Origin: Companilactobacillus musae
Lineage (GTDB): Bacteria > Bacillota > Bacilli > Lactobacillales > Lactobacillaceae
Direction: 5' to 3'
Length of the DNA: 64,000 nt
NCBI RefSeq assembly: GCF_003967595.1
Contig: NZ_BIFW01000005.1
Location: 124,001 to 188,000 of the forward strand
Shown here: positions 9,262 to 17,896 of the stretch, one piece after another
Numbering within the stretch: the first letter of the stretch is position 1
Layout: the number at the start of each line of letters is the position of its first letter
Translations under genes and position numbers: made by a program
Notes under the pieces: generated by a model
Told to the model about the DNA's origin: nothing
What the model saw: only the letters and a program-made list of their open reading frames with translations
Database searches by the model: none

Positions 9262-9580
9262 CCTTTTTTGAAATTATTTGATTAACCACTAATTCTAATG
9301 AGTGCCACTGATTAATGAATTCATCCATTTGTTTTTTGCCTTGGGGTGTAAGTGAATAGTATTTACGGGAAGGACCTTCTGATGAGGGTTTGAGCTGACT
9401 TGTTAAATCACCACGTTTTTCTAATTTTTGTAGTAGTGGATAAACTGTTCCTCCTATTAAGTTTGTAAAACCAAGCTTGTTTAACTTCTGGACTAATTCA
9501 TATCCGTATACTTCATCATCTGAAATTACGATTAAAACGCACCCTTCAAGGACGCCTTTTAGTAATTGGGAATTATTCAT
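9245..9580 (-). CDS. PadR-family transcriptional regulator
   Basis: 111 residues, typical for the small PadR class. The winged HTH is clear: LKGVLEGCVLIVI, YGYELVQKLNKLGF, GGTVYPLLQKLEKRGDLTS and RKYYSLTPQGKKQM are hallmark segments, followed by a short C-terminal dimerisation helix. It is the first gene of a leftward operon with the membrane protein. Two ATGT-N3-ACAT sites lie just upstream (9599-9640) in the space shared with the rightward DUF389 gene, which suggests autoregulation. Confidence 0.87.
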   Translation of the reverse strand: MNNSQLLKGVLEGCVLIVISDDEVYGYELVQKLNKLGFTNLIGGTVYPLLQKLEKRGDLTSQLKPSSEGPSRKYYSLTPQGKKQMDEFINQWHSLELVVNQIISKKDDQND

Positions 9581-9598
9581 AATTATGACCTCACTATT

Positions 9599-9640
9599 AT
9601 GTAATACATGCTACCAGTACATAACTACTATGTAAAACAT
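9599..9640. promoter_or_regulatory. Two PadR-type operator half-palindromes, ATGTAATACAT and ATGTAAAACAT
   Basis: The sites are at 9599-9609 and 9630-9640, exactly 31 bases apart (about three helical turns), 19 bases upstream of the padR start codon. PadR proteins are known to bind ATGT/ACAT dyads. Confidence 0.55.
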
Positions 9641-9694
9641 AATAGCTACGTATTTGTTAAAATAGATCTGAAAATAGAGAAGGGGAAAAGTTAA

Positions 9695-10927
9695 ATGGAT
9701 GATAATGAACAACTTTTAAAATCGGATATTATTGATCGACATGTACGGCAAAATTTAAATCTTAGTTGGCTTAATTTTGCGGTTTTATTTTGTGCCACAA
9801 TTATTGCTTGTGTTGGTTTGAATATGAATTCAACGGCGGTAGTTATCGGAGCCATGTTGATCTCGCCAATTATGGACCCAATTATTGGAATGGGCTATGG
9901 CTTTGGAATTCGTGATACCAAACTAATTCGAAAAGCTGCCACGGTATATTTTATTGAATTAATTGTAGGTTTGATTGCTGCCACGATTTATTTTTCACTA
10001 TCACCAATTAAAGCTGCTAGTGATCAAATCATTGCGCGGACGCAACCGGCCATTTGGGATGTTTTAGTTGCCTTTTTTGGTGGTGTTGCCGGTATTATTG
10101 GTTCTGCTAAGAAGGAACCAGGCAATATTTTACCCGGAGTAGCGATTGCTACAGCTTTGATTCCACCATTATCGACAGTTGGTTATGGATTAAGTCAGTT
10201 GAATTGGTCAATCGTTTTTAGTGCTGGTTATTTGTTCTTGATCAACACATTTTTTATTGCTTTAGCCACAATGTTAGGAACTTTTGTCTTTAATTTCAGA
10301 AAGAAAAAGGCTAAGGCGATTCCGTTAAAAAATCAGATTTTGATTATAGTAGCCGCAATCGTAATTACGATTCCTAGTTTAATTTCGGCTTCGACATTAG
10401 TTAAACAAACTTATAACCAAACTCAGTTGACCAATTTTATTGATAACGAATTGCCCGGAGTTTATGTTGTTAATAAACAAATTGTTGATGACAAAATAAA
10501 ATTAGTTGTAATAGGTAGTGACATAAATAAGACGGAAGTTAAATCGCTTGATACTAAATTGAACGAATATCAATTGGGACAATATAAGTTGCAGTTTCAA
10601 CAGTTAGCTAAGGGAAATTACTTAAGTGTTAGTGATTTTAAGAAGTACGTTGATCAGGAAAAAACTGATAGTACCCAGAATAATGTCAACGATAATAGTA
10701 AGCAGAATCTTTTGAAATTTAAACAGCAGCTTTTGAAGAAATATCCTGACGCGATAGACAAAGTGTACGTAGGGCAACTAGTGGCAAAGGATAAGACTGA
10801 TGAAGCAATTGTTTTGATAAAGCTTAATAGTAAAGGTGAATCAGATCAGAATGGTATTAAAAAATATGCGGAAAATTTGGCTGAAAAATCTAACGTCAAT
10901 GCTGAAATTCATTTTACTAAAGAGTAA
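9695..10927 (+). CDS. DUF389 family membrane protein
   Basis: 410 residues. The N-terminal half is a multi-span membrane domain with the family signature NSTAVVIGAMLISPIMDPIIGMGYG (about 45-70) and further glycine-rich segments IGSAKKEPGNILPGVAIATALIPP. The C-terminal 170 residues are soluble and charged. This matches the DUF389/TIGR00341 family, whose biochemical role is unknown. AGAAGGGGAAAAG precedes the ATG. It is divergent from padR and monocistronic. Confidence 0.82.
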   Translation: MDDNEQLLKSDIIDRHVRQNLNLSWLNFAVLFCATIIACVGLNMNSTAVVIGAMLISPIMDPIIGMGYGFGIRDTKLIRKAATVYFIELIVGLIAATIYFSLSPIKAASDQIIARTQPAIWDVLVAFFGGVAGIIGSAKKEPGNILPGVAIATALIPPLSTVGYGLSQLNWSIVFSAGYLFLINTFFIALATMLGTFVFNFRKKKAKAIPLKNQILIIVAAIVITIPSLISASTLVKQTYNQTQLTNFIDNELPGVYVVNKQIVDDKIKLVVIGSDINKTEVKSLDTKLNEYQLGQYKLQFQQLAKGNYLSVSDFKKYVDQEKTDSTQNNVNDNSKQNLLKFKQQLLKKYPDAIDKVYVGQLVAKDKTDEAIVLIKLNSKGESDQNGIKKYAENLAEKSNVNAEIHFTKE

Positions 10928-11004
10928 TTAGGTGTTTTATATTAGTTCTTACCCTCTGAATGGATATATAATTACATCAGTAAAACTAATCGGAGGTTAA
11001 GCGG

Positions 11005-11544
11005 ATGACACGTAAGGTTATTTTATTCATTTCAGAAACTCTAGATGGCTATATCGCTGAAGAAAACGGTAATATTGATTATTTGATCGATAATAATTTT
11101 ACGTCAGGTGATATGACTGATCGTGAGTATGAAAAAATGGTCAAACATGTGGATACAGTAGTCATGGGACGCAAAACTTATAATCAAGTTTCTAATAAGT
11201 TATCTCCTAATGATTATCCTTACGATGATTTTGAGAATTACATCATGACCAGACATCCAGGTGAGGATATTGGTAATATCCATTTTGTTGATGGTGAAAT
11301 CGTTGATTTAGTTAAGGGTTTGAAGAATGAATCTTCAAAGAAAGATATTTGGATCGTAGGCGGTAGCAGTATTATTGCTCCACTGGTTAATAATGACTTG
11401 ATTGATACATATCAAATTGCAATCGTGCCAATAGTTTTGGGAAAAGGTATCCCACTCTTTTCTGATAAAACTAATTTTAAGGAATTTACCTTAGATTCTG
11501 TAAAGAAAGTAAACGGAATTGCATATCTTACTTATAATAAATAA
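11005..11544 (+). CDS. Dihydrofolate-reductase-like / RibD C-terminal domain protein
   Basis: 179 residues. It starts with RKVILFISETLDGYIA, then VDTVVMGRKTYNQV and IWIVGGSSIIAPLV, and closes with IPLFSDK. These are the strand and NADPH-binding features of the RibD-C/DHFR-fold family (YyaP/YwjB-like). The real DHFR substrate residues cannot be assigned, so I call it a reductase of unknown substrate. GGAGG lies 9 bases before the ATG. Stand-alone, closed by a symmetrical terminator. Confidence 0.82.
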   Translation: MTRKVILFISETLDGYIAEENGNIDYLIDNNFTSGDMTDREYEKMVKHVDTVVMGRKTYNQVSNKLSPNDYPYDDFENYIMTRHPGEDIGNIHFVDGEIVDLVKGLKNESSKKDIWIVGGSSIIAPLVNNDLIDTYQIAIVPIVLGKGIPLFSDKTNFKEFTLDSVKKVNGIAYLTYNK

Positions 11545-11563
11545 AAAATATTTGTCTCATTTA

Positions 11564-11606
11564 AAATTCCCTGTAAAAGTTAAATCTTTTACAGGGAATT
11601 TTGTTA
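11564..11606. terminator. Terminator after the DHFR-like gene
   Basis: AAATTCCCTGTAAAAG / CTTTTACAGGGAATTTT, a perfect 16-bp stem with a 6-base loop. Confidence 0.88.
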
Positions 11607-11662
11607 TGAAATGGTATTTTTATTATTATTATGTCGAATAAAAAATGATAAAATTAATTTTT

Positions 11663-11676
11663 AAAGTGATAAAATT
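11663..11676 (+). promoter_or_regulatory. Promoter-proximal 14-mer shared by the two SLAP surface genes
   Basis: AAAGTGATAAAATT occurs here 25 bases before the ATG, and identically at 13872-13885 22 bases before the next SLAP gene. The GATAAAAT part could act as a -10 box. Co-expression of the pair is inferred. Confidence 0.4.
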
Positions 11677-11701
11677 AAAGTTATATAGAGGAGGGGCAAT
11701 T

Positions 11702-13711
11702 ATGAAAAAAAGATTATATATAGGTGGTGTAGTAGCCGCAACTTTAATGGTTGCTGGTGCTCCATTAATTGTTCCCATGTTGGAACCTACAGAAACAGCA
11801 GAAGCTGCTGATACTGTGGTAAAACTAACTCCTACAATCCCCAAGGCAGAAGATGTTTTTGTAGGAAGCAAAATAATAAATGCTATAGGAGTTGAACTTG
11901 CAAAAACGACATTAGATTCAAGTGATGGCAGCAAAGTAATTGCGGACGCGGATCTAAATGATGAAGGACGTAGAACTTTTCAATATTATCATAGTTACAC
12001 TGATGCTTTAAATGACAATGATCCGATTAATACAGTAGATAAAGTAAATGAAGAAATCTTTTCCAAAGCAGGAACTTATTACCGACCAATTATTTTCAAG
12101 TTACCTAAAGATTTCAGTACAGAAAAGTACCAACTTGGTGGAATTAAAAATAAAGATTATGTCATAAACACTAAAGAAAATATTGTTACTTATGCTCAAG
12201 CATTAAAGGTAAACGATGCAGAGGTTCAAGTAACAATACCTGATGTGTCAATAAATGTTGGTGTACCAACGTCAACAATAGATAATGTAGATGGTATTTC
12301 TTTTACAAATAGATTAACACATGATTCTGTAAGTAATCCTATCCTCAATATTGATAGGCCTGAAGAAGGGGTCAGCTATTATACAGAGGAACTGGAAAAG
12401 TTTAGCGGTAAAAAAACTGGTGGAACTCAAACACCGCCGGATATTAATACTGATAAAACTTATATGGATGATAATGGGGCATTTGTACAACCCGGAACTT
12501 ACTATCGTTACATTGTTTTACTTTTCCAAGGGGACGAGAACAAACTTACATACGATAGTTTCTCTAGTAATGGCCTGGGTTATGCTTATGATACTGATAA
12601 GGATACTGGAGAAGTATTGGGTCTCCGTTACGAACAAAAGGTCAATGTAACACTTAATAAAGTGATAAGTAAAATTAACACAGTTTCTTATAGTTTAGGT
12701 ACCAAAGTAAAATCATCAGAAGTTGGAGCTAAGGATTTGATTTCAAGTGGTAATTCTATTGTTGCTGACAATGGTGTTTCGTATGGATCTGACTATTACT
12801 CTGCGTCTGACAAACCGGAAGATATTTTAAGTGGAAAGAGCAGTCCTGTTTCTAATGCAACGGATGGAACTAAATTTACTAAAACAGGTAGTTTTTATCG
12901 GATAATTAAGTTCAATCTAAAGTCTGATTTGAACACTAGTTACTACGATTTTGGTGATGGTAAATTATCTGACGATAAAACTAGTGTTGAATATGTTCAA
13001 AAGGTAAATATTCAATCAAATTCTGGTTCCTCTCCTAATTGGACAATAGCTTATCCAACTGGAACTATTACTACTAAAAATGATCAGGACAGTTATCCAG
13101 TAGTAAATGATAATGATCAAATTATTGAAGGTACAACGATTCCAAGAAATACATCATTAAAGATTGATCGCACTAGAACTGATCAAACAGGCAATAAACA
13201 ATATCATATTGCTAATAATGAATGGATTAGTGCTAATTATGTAGTATTTAATCAAGACAATGAAGATGGTGATTGGACTTACAGTTCAATTCAAGGAGTT
13301 GTCACAACAAAAGCCGATAAATTGTACTATACTTTGAATAATCAAAAGAATGCTAAGATAACAAATCGAGCATTAGCTAAGAATACATCATGGATAACCG
13401 ATCAAGTGCGTGTTAATAAAGCTGGAGTAAAAGAATATCGAGTAGCAACAGGAGAATGGCTCAACGCTGACGATGTGATAGATCAAGACAATGATGATTG
13501 GACATATACTCCATTCCAAGGAGTTGTCACAACAAAGTCAGATAAGCAGTACTATATTTTGAATAATCAGAATAATACTAAGATAACAAATCGAGCATTA
13601 GCTAAAAACACATCGTGGAAAACTAACCAGATTCGTACCAATAAAACTGGAGTAAAAGAATATCGAGTAGCAACAGATGAATGGCTTGATGCTAACGATG
13701 TTGTCTTGTAA
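11702..13711 (+). CDS. Large secreted surface protein with three C-terminal SLAP repeats
   Basis: 669 residues from the ATG at 11702, chosen because GAGGAGGGG lies directly before it and a signal peptide starts there (MKKRLYIGGVVAATLMVAGA, cleavage near AEAAD, about 35). The body (about 40-435) contains three related beta-type modules, each with a GTYYR or GSFYR motif followed by I.F.L / IV.L.F, at about 120, 265 and 395. Three SLAP repeats end the protein (about 440-515, 525-595, 600-669) with IANNEWISANYV, VATGEWLNADDV and VATDEWLDANDV. SLAP repeats attach S-layer-type proteins to wall polymers. The binding or structural role of the body is unknown. The last two repeats are a recent tandem duplication of about 225 bases. 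Strong paralogue of the next gene. Confidence 0.82.
   Translation: MKKRLYIGGVVAATLMVAGAPLIVPMLEPTETAEAADTVVKLTPTIPKAEDVFVGSKIINAIGVELAKTTLDSSDGSKVIADADLNDEGRRTFQYYHSYTDALNDNDPINTVDKVNEEIFSKAGTYYRPIIFKLPKDFSTEKYQLGGIKNKDYVINTKENIVTYAQALKVNDAEVQVTIPDVSINVGVPTSTIDNVDGISFTNRLTHDSVSNPILNIDRPEEGVSYYTEELEKFSGKKTGGTQTPPDINTDKTYMDDNGAFVQPGTYYRYIVLLFQGDENKLTYDSFSSNGLGYAYDTDKDTGEVLGLRYEQKVNVTLNKVISKINTVSYSLGTKVKSSEVGAKDLISSGNSIVADNGVSYGSDYYSASDKPEDILSGKSSPVSNATDGTKFTKTGSFYRIIKFNLKSDLNTSYYDFGDGKLSDDKTSVEYVQKVNIQSNSGSSPNWTIAYPTGTITTKNDQDSYPVVNDNDQIIEGTTIPRNTSLKIDRTRTDQTGNKQYHIANNEWISANYVVFNQDNEDGDWTYSSIQGVVTTKADKLYYTLNNQKNAKITNRALAKNTSWITDQVRVNKAGVKEYRVATGEWLNADDVIDQDNDDWTYTPFQGVVTTKSDKQYYILNNQNNTKITNRALAKNTSWKTNQIRTNKTGVKEYRVATDEWLDANDVVL
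13271..13711 (+). repeat. Tandem duplication of a SLAP unit, period 225 bases
   Basis: Units start with GATTGGAC at 13271 and 13496. They share long identical blocks, for example TAACAAATCGAGCATTAGCT and the block GGAGTAAAAGAATATCGAGT. The second unit ends at the stop codon. Confidence 0.8.
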
Positions 13712-13738
13712 AACCCTTTTAATAATTTTAGAAATAAG

Positions 13739-13786
13739 AAAGCTCAGTATTGTAACCATTAAAGTGATTACTATACTGGGCTTTTT
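13739..13786. terminator. Terminator between the two SLAP genes
   Basis: AAAGCTCAGTATTGTAA.C / GTGATTACTATACTGGGCTTTTT form a long imperfect stem ending in five T. Confidence 0.82.
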
Positions 13787-13871
13787 GTATGGAAAATGAT
13801 CTTGAAAAAAATCAAATAAATTCATATTTATATATAAAGATTTATGCAATTACGAGTAGGTTTATTTTTAC

Positions 13872-13885
13872 AAAGTGATAAAATT
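13872..13885 (+). promoter_or_regulatory. Second copy of the 14-mer AAAGTGATAAAATT before a SLAP gene
   Basis: Identical to 11663-11676 and at almost the same distance from the ribosome site (AAGGGGG at 13895-13901). Confidence 0.4.
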
Positions 13886-13907
13886 TGAATTATCAAGGGG
13901 GCTATTT

Positions 13908-16331
13908 ATGAAAAAAAATAGTAAATATTTAAGTAGTGCTGTTGCATTGGCACTTTTAGCCACTGCACCAGTAGTCGTTCCTGTTATTGCTCCTGTAATA
14001 GGAACAATTAATGTAAAAGCGGCAGATTCTCAAACTCAGCAAAGATGGGATGCCAACGATATTTCATCAATGGACAGTGACCCAAACGTACCAGGTTCGT
14101 CTGAGTTTATGATTTATAGATTTTTAGAACAATTTGATGATCGGTATGTTGCAAGTACAAACAGTTTAACGACAGTTCTCAGGGCCATAGCTAAGAATAC
14201 TGACCATGGTTTTGGTGGTTCAACTGGGCAAGGTTATCCTTATTTTAATGCTAAGAATCCGCAACATATATACGATATGCAAAATGATGCAGGAGTGTCT
14301 GCGTTAAAAGATAGTGATGTTGTCGAAAAAAATGGTACAGGACGTCAATATTTTGAGGATATTATTGATAATAGTCCTAAGAAGTATACGCAATACTATA
14401 ATAATGATGTATTTGCATATATGTCTGTTGCATATATGTCTGATGGAAAATGGACACAAGCACAATTGAACACTCGTGCAGATATTGAGAAATTTTGTTA
14501 TCAACTAGATGGACAGAATCCAACTAGTGTCGATGTGTCTGGATTATCGAAAGTGTCATTTCCATTAAGAGTTACTATGCACGTGTTGCCAGGATATGAC
14601 AGCAATGGTAATAAGATGACAGCTCCTGATTTGGATAATATTGATCCAAATACATTACAAAAGACATTTATAGTAAATCCTAGTACGATGAATATTACTA
14701 AGAATAAAAATATTATGTCTGTTCCAAAGGGGACAAAACTCTCTGAAATAAGTAACAGAGATAAATTAACAATTACTGATAATTATTCAAATGATACAAA
14801 TAGTGTGAAAGATTATATTAATAAAATGGAAACTCCACACTATGGTGGTGTATTTACAACCCTAAATGCTGCCAAATCATATTCTCAATCGCAAAACTTT
14901 AATGCGACGGCTATTGATTCGGGAGATGCAAATAATTATATAAATATGGGTTCAGATAAAACTGATGGCACTTTAGAGAAAACAGGATTATATTATCAGG
15001 TGGTTTCCTATAAGTTATCCGATGGTTACACCAATACTAATGAAAAGATAAAAGATGTAAATAATAAAGATACTGATTCATACAAATTAAACGGTGATCA
15101 AGCTATCGGATATATGTTTTCAAAGAATGGTAAAGATCCTTTAACTGATACCCGAATCAAACTATATGACACAATGATCAATGGTGAACCAGCAACGGAA
15201 AATAAAGATTATATATTTAATACCAGTTCTGAGACCTTAACGGTGATTAGGAAAATTGCTGTAACTGGTGATGATACGCCTACAAACCCTATTAAATCAG
15301 CTGAAGTTAACGTAGGTACTAATGACAAAGACAAGTCACTAGATATTTCAAAAGATGTCCTAAAAAATGATGATGATCAAATTGCTGATGCACCAGCTTC
15401 AGGAGACTATTATAAAACAGATCCAGCTTCTGACAGCAATGCACAGGTTGTTTCAAATGCTTTAGATACTCCTGGAACATATTACAGAGCATTGAAGTAT
15501 ACGTTGACAAACAATTTATCTGCTTATGATTATGATTTTGGAAAAGACGCTACGGTAAACTATGACGACAATACAGTTACTTATTATCAAAAAGTAACCG
15601 TCAAACCAAAATCCACTTCAGGTTCCGGTTCAAGGTCGTCCCACAATTGGACAATAACTTCCCCAACTGGAACCGTCACAACCAAAAATGACCAAGATAA
15701 TTATCCAGTAGTAAATGATGATGATAAAACTATTGATGGTATAACGATTCCTAAAGATACACCGTTAAAAATTGATCGTGCTAGAACTGATCAAGTGGGC
15801 AATAAACAGTATCATATTGCTGATAACGAATGGATCAATGCTAACTATGTAACTCTAAATGGTCAATCAAATCTATCTGTTACGGATCAAGAAAAAGACG
15901 TTCTTTATGTTGATAAGACGGCTTCTTATTACAAGCTCTATAATAACGACGGCAAAGAAATTACTAATCGGGCTTTAGGTGAAAATACTTATTGGGCTGT
16001 TGACGAAATTGCGACTGATAATCAAGGTAATACTTATTATCGTGTAGCAACAAATGAATGGGTCAAACAAGTAAATGGTGTTCACTATCCAATTCCACTA
16101 AATTTAATCAATATTCAAAATAACAATGGAGTTTTATATCTGGATGGGACCAGACAGAATTACACACTTTATGATCAAAATGGTCGTGTAATTACTAACC
16201 GTGCACTTGGAGCTGATAGTTATTGGGCCGTCGATAAGGTGGCAAACGATAATGAAGGTAATACCTATTATCGTGTAGCAACGAATGAATGGATTGAACA
16301 AAGAAATGGTGTCCATTATCCAGTTAAATAA
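13908..16331 (+). CDS. Large secreted surface protein with three C-terminal SLAP repeats (paralogue)
   Basis: 807 residues from the ATG at 13908, preceded by AAGGGGG; the in-frame GTG at 13875 has no ribosome site. The signal peptide has a long Ala/Val/Pro-rich core, with cleavage near NVKAAD (about 40). A unique region (about 40-250) is followed by modules that repeat the G.YY. pattern seen in the neighbour (GLYYQVVSYKL, GTYYRALKYTL). SLAP repeats occupy about 590-665, 675-735 and 745-807, with two ITNRALG signatures. The first SLAP and its linker (SHNWTITSPTG..) are near-copies of those in the upstream protein, so the pair arose by gene duplication. Likely wall-bound surface proteins; ligand unknown. 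Confidence 0.82.
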   Translation: MKKNSKYLSSAVALALLATAPVVVPVIAPVIGTINVKAADSQTQQRWDANDISSMDSDPNVPGSSEFMIYRFLEQFDDRYVASTNSLTTVLRAIAKNTDHGFGGSTGQGYPYFNAKNPQHIYDMQNDAGVSALKDSDVVEKNGTGRQYFEDIIDNSPKKYTQYYNNDVFAYMSVAYMSDGKWTQAQLNTRADIEKFCYQLDGQNPTSVDVSGLSKVSFPLRVTMHVLPGYDSNGNKMTAPDLDNIDPNTLQKTFIVNPSTMNITKNKNIMSVPKGTKLSEISNRDKLTITDNYSNDTNSVKDYINKMETPHYGGVFTTLNAAKSYSQSQNFNATAIDSGDANNYINMGSDKTDGTLEKTGLYYQVVSYKLSDGYTNTNEKIKDVNNKDTDSYKLNGDQAIGYMFSKNGKDPLTDTRIKLYDTMINGEPATENKDYIFNTSSETLTVIRKIAVTGDDTPTNPIKSAEVNVGTNDKDKSLDISKDVLKNDDDQIADAPASGDYYKTDPASDSNAQVVSNALDTPGTYYRALKYTLTNNLSAYDYDFGKDATVNYDDNTVTYYQKVTVKPKSTSGSGSRSSHNWTITSPTGTVTTKNDQDNYPVVNDDDKTIDGITIPKDTPLKIDRARTDQVGNKQYHIADNEWINANYVTLNGQSNLSVTDQEKDVLYVDKTASYYKLYNNDGKEITNRALGENTYWAVDEIATDNQGNTYYRVATNEWVKQVNGVHYPIPLNLINIQNNNGVLYLDGTRQNYTLYDQNGRVITNRALGADSYWAVDKVANDNEGNTYYRVATNEWIEQRNGVHYPVK

Positions 16332-16522
16332 ATGGTTATTAATATGTAAGGCATTCGAATAGGGTGCTTTTTATGTTATAAGATATCTAAATCCAGAAAA
16401 TTTATATCACCAATAACATTTAATTAAATTAGAATTGAAAACGAATTTTGTCTGGAAATAAGAATATAGCTCAATTAGAATGATTAAATGCAATTTGAAA
16501 ATATATGTCATAGGGGGACATT

Positions 16523-16912
16523 ATGAAATTAAAAATTAATATCTGGACAGGAATTATGGATATTATTAACTGTATCTTGTTTGTCTTTTCATGGTTTGCT
16601 ATTGCTGCTTCAGCAATCGGAGATGCATTCAGTAAGAGCAATACTAATACTACAGGTGGAACAGCTGCGTTCTTTTACTTCTTTGCTGCTGTTGGCCTAA
16701 TTCTAAATATTATTTCATTAGTTAGAAGTCGAAAAAATTATATTTCAATAGTAGGTCCAGTTTTAGGAATAATAGGTAATGGATTGTTTGTATTGGGAGC
16801 AATTATGGCTTTTCCAGCAATTGTTTTATTGATAATTGCATCGGTGTTTAGTTTTATGCAAAAATCAGTGGCAAAACCAAGTTATCAAAATCAGACAATC
16901 AATAACAACTAA
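16523..16912 (+). CDS. Small membrane protein, DUF4064-like
   Basis: 129 residues with four predicted membrane spans: a pair at about 12-32 and 46-64, then about 72-90 and 92-112. A short Asn-rich tail ends the protein. TAGGGGGAC precedes the ATG. The layout (Trp-Thr-Gly start, paired helices, AAVGLILNIIS) resembles the DUF4064 group, which is uncharacterised. It stands alone, with a terminator downstream at 16994. Confidence 0.55.
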   Translation: MKLKINIWTGIMDIINCILFVFSWFAIAASAIGDAFSKSNTNTTGGTAAFFYFFAAVGLILNIISLVRSRKNYISIVGPVLGIIGNGLFVLGAIMAFPAIVLLIIASVFSFMQKSVAKPSYQNQTINNN

Positions 16913-16993
16913 AATTATCAATCAATGAGAAACAACTCAAATGATTTGAATTATAACAAGAATCAAAAACCGATGACCAGAATGCAACGCAAT

Positions 16994-17024
16994 AGAAGAT
17001 AACCTTAGGGCTATCTTCTTTTTT
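16994..17024 (+). terminator. Rho-independent terminator
   Basis: AGAAGATA, 10-base loop, TATCTTCT followed by a T run. Confidence 0.83.
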
Positions 17025-17045
17025 ATAACAGAAAAAGCCTCCTAA

Positions 17046-17071
17046 TTTTCTTTGTTGCGGAGAATGGCAAG
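17046..17071 (-). repeat. Short fragment of the dispersed repeat element
   Basis: TTTTCTTTGTTGCGGAGAAT followed by GGCAA is the reverse complement of the left arm of the element at 63517 (one or two mismatches). It sits 30 bases before the esterase gene, upstream of its ribosome site. Confidence 0.6.
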
Positions 17072-17101
17072 TATTAAAATAATCAAAAAGGAGCTAAAAG
17101 A

Positions 17102-17851
17102 ATGGATGTAGAAATTAAGCGAGACGGATTAACTTTACGAGGGACTTATACAAAACCACAAACTGATAAATTTGATTTGGTGATATTGATGCATGGTTTT
17201 ACATCGGATCGAGGGATGAATCCAGATCAATTGTTATATCAATTAGCGAAGAGATTTGCGGACAAGGGTTTAGCAACTTTACGTTTTGATTTTAATGGAC
17301 ATGGTCAAAGCGATGGCAAGTTTGAAGATATGACGGTATTGAATGAAATCAGTGATGGTAAAGCAATTTTGGATTATGCCAGAAGTCTACAAGGGGTCGG
17401 CAATATTTATTTGTTAGGACATTCGCAAGGTGGCGTGGTTGCTAGCATGATTGCCGGTTATTATCACGAAAAAATTGCTAAACTCATTTTGTTAGCTCCA
17501 GCGGCTACCTTAAAGGATGATGCCTTGAAGGGAAGTACTCAAGGTTATACTTATGATCCACAAAATATTCCTGATAAGTTAGCAATTAAAAAGAGCTTAA
17601 CTTTAGGTGGTTTTTATCTGCGAACGGCACAAACTTTGCCGATTTACGAAGTTGCTAGTCAATATCGGGGACCAGTTTGTTTGATTCATGGTCTAAAAGA
17701 TACAGTTGTTGATAAAGTGGCATCGCAAAGATATGATGATTGTTACTTGAATAGTAATTTGCATTTGTTGAAAGATGCTGATCATGGCTTTACATTGGGA
17801 AACTCTCGAACAAAGGCTTTAGATTTGGCAACAAAATTCATCTTAAATTAA
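17102..17851 (+). CDS. Feruloyl/cinnamoyl-esterase-like alpha/beta hydrolase
   Basis: 249 residues. It closely follows the pattern of the Lactobacillus johnsonii cinnamoyl esterases as I remember them: RDGLTLRGT start, oxyanion HGFT, RFDFNGHGQSDGKFEDMTVLNE, and APAATLK after the nucleophile. The catalytic triad is Ser108 (GHSQGG), Asp200 (HGLKDTVV) and His228 (ADHGFT). Expected reaction: hydrolysis of hydroxycinnamic (ferulic, p-coumaric) esters in the cytoplasm; no signal peptide is seen. AAAAGGAGC lies before the ATG. Single gene with a strong bidirectional terminator shared with the convergent lysR. Confidence 0.8.
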   Translation: MDVEIKRDGLTLRGTYTKPQTDKFDLVILMHGFTSDRGMNPDQLLYQLAKRFADKGLATLRFDFNGHGQSDGKFEDMTVLNEISDGKAILDYARSLQGVGNIYLLGHSQGGVVASMIAGYYHEKIAKLILLAPAATLKDDALKGSTQGYTYDPQNIPDKLAIKKSLTLGGFYLRTAQTLPIYEVASQYRGPVCLIHGLKDTVVDKVASQRYDDCYLNSNLHLLKDADHGFTLGNSRTKALDLATKFILN

Positions 17852-17859
17852 TAAATTTT

Positions 17860-17896
17860 AAAAGGTATTTCACCAAATTGATGAAATACCTTTTTT
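17860..17896. terminator. Bidirectional terminator, esterase / LysR
   Basis: AAAAGGTATTTCA / TGAAATACCTTTTTT, perfect 13-bp stem. Confidence 0.9.

Noticed and set aside
13271-13711. Evenly spaced repeats that could suggest a CRISPR-like array
   Set aside because: Units of 225 bases are coding SLAP repeats in frame; no short repeats with unique spacers occur anywhere in the window.
16345-16375. Possible terminator after the second SLAP gene (GGCA..TGCTTTTT)
   Set aside because: The stem is only a few base pairs with a wide loop; not convincing.
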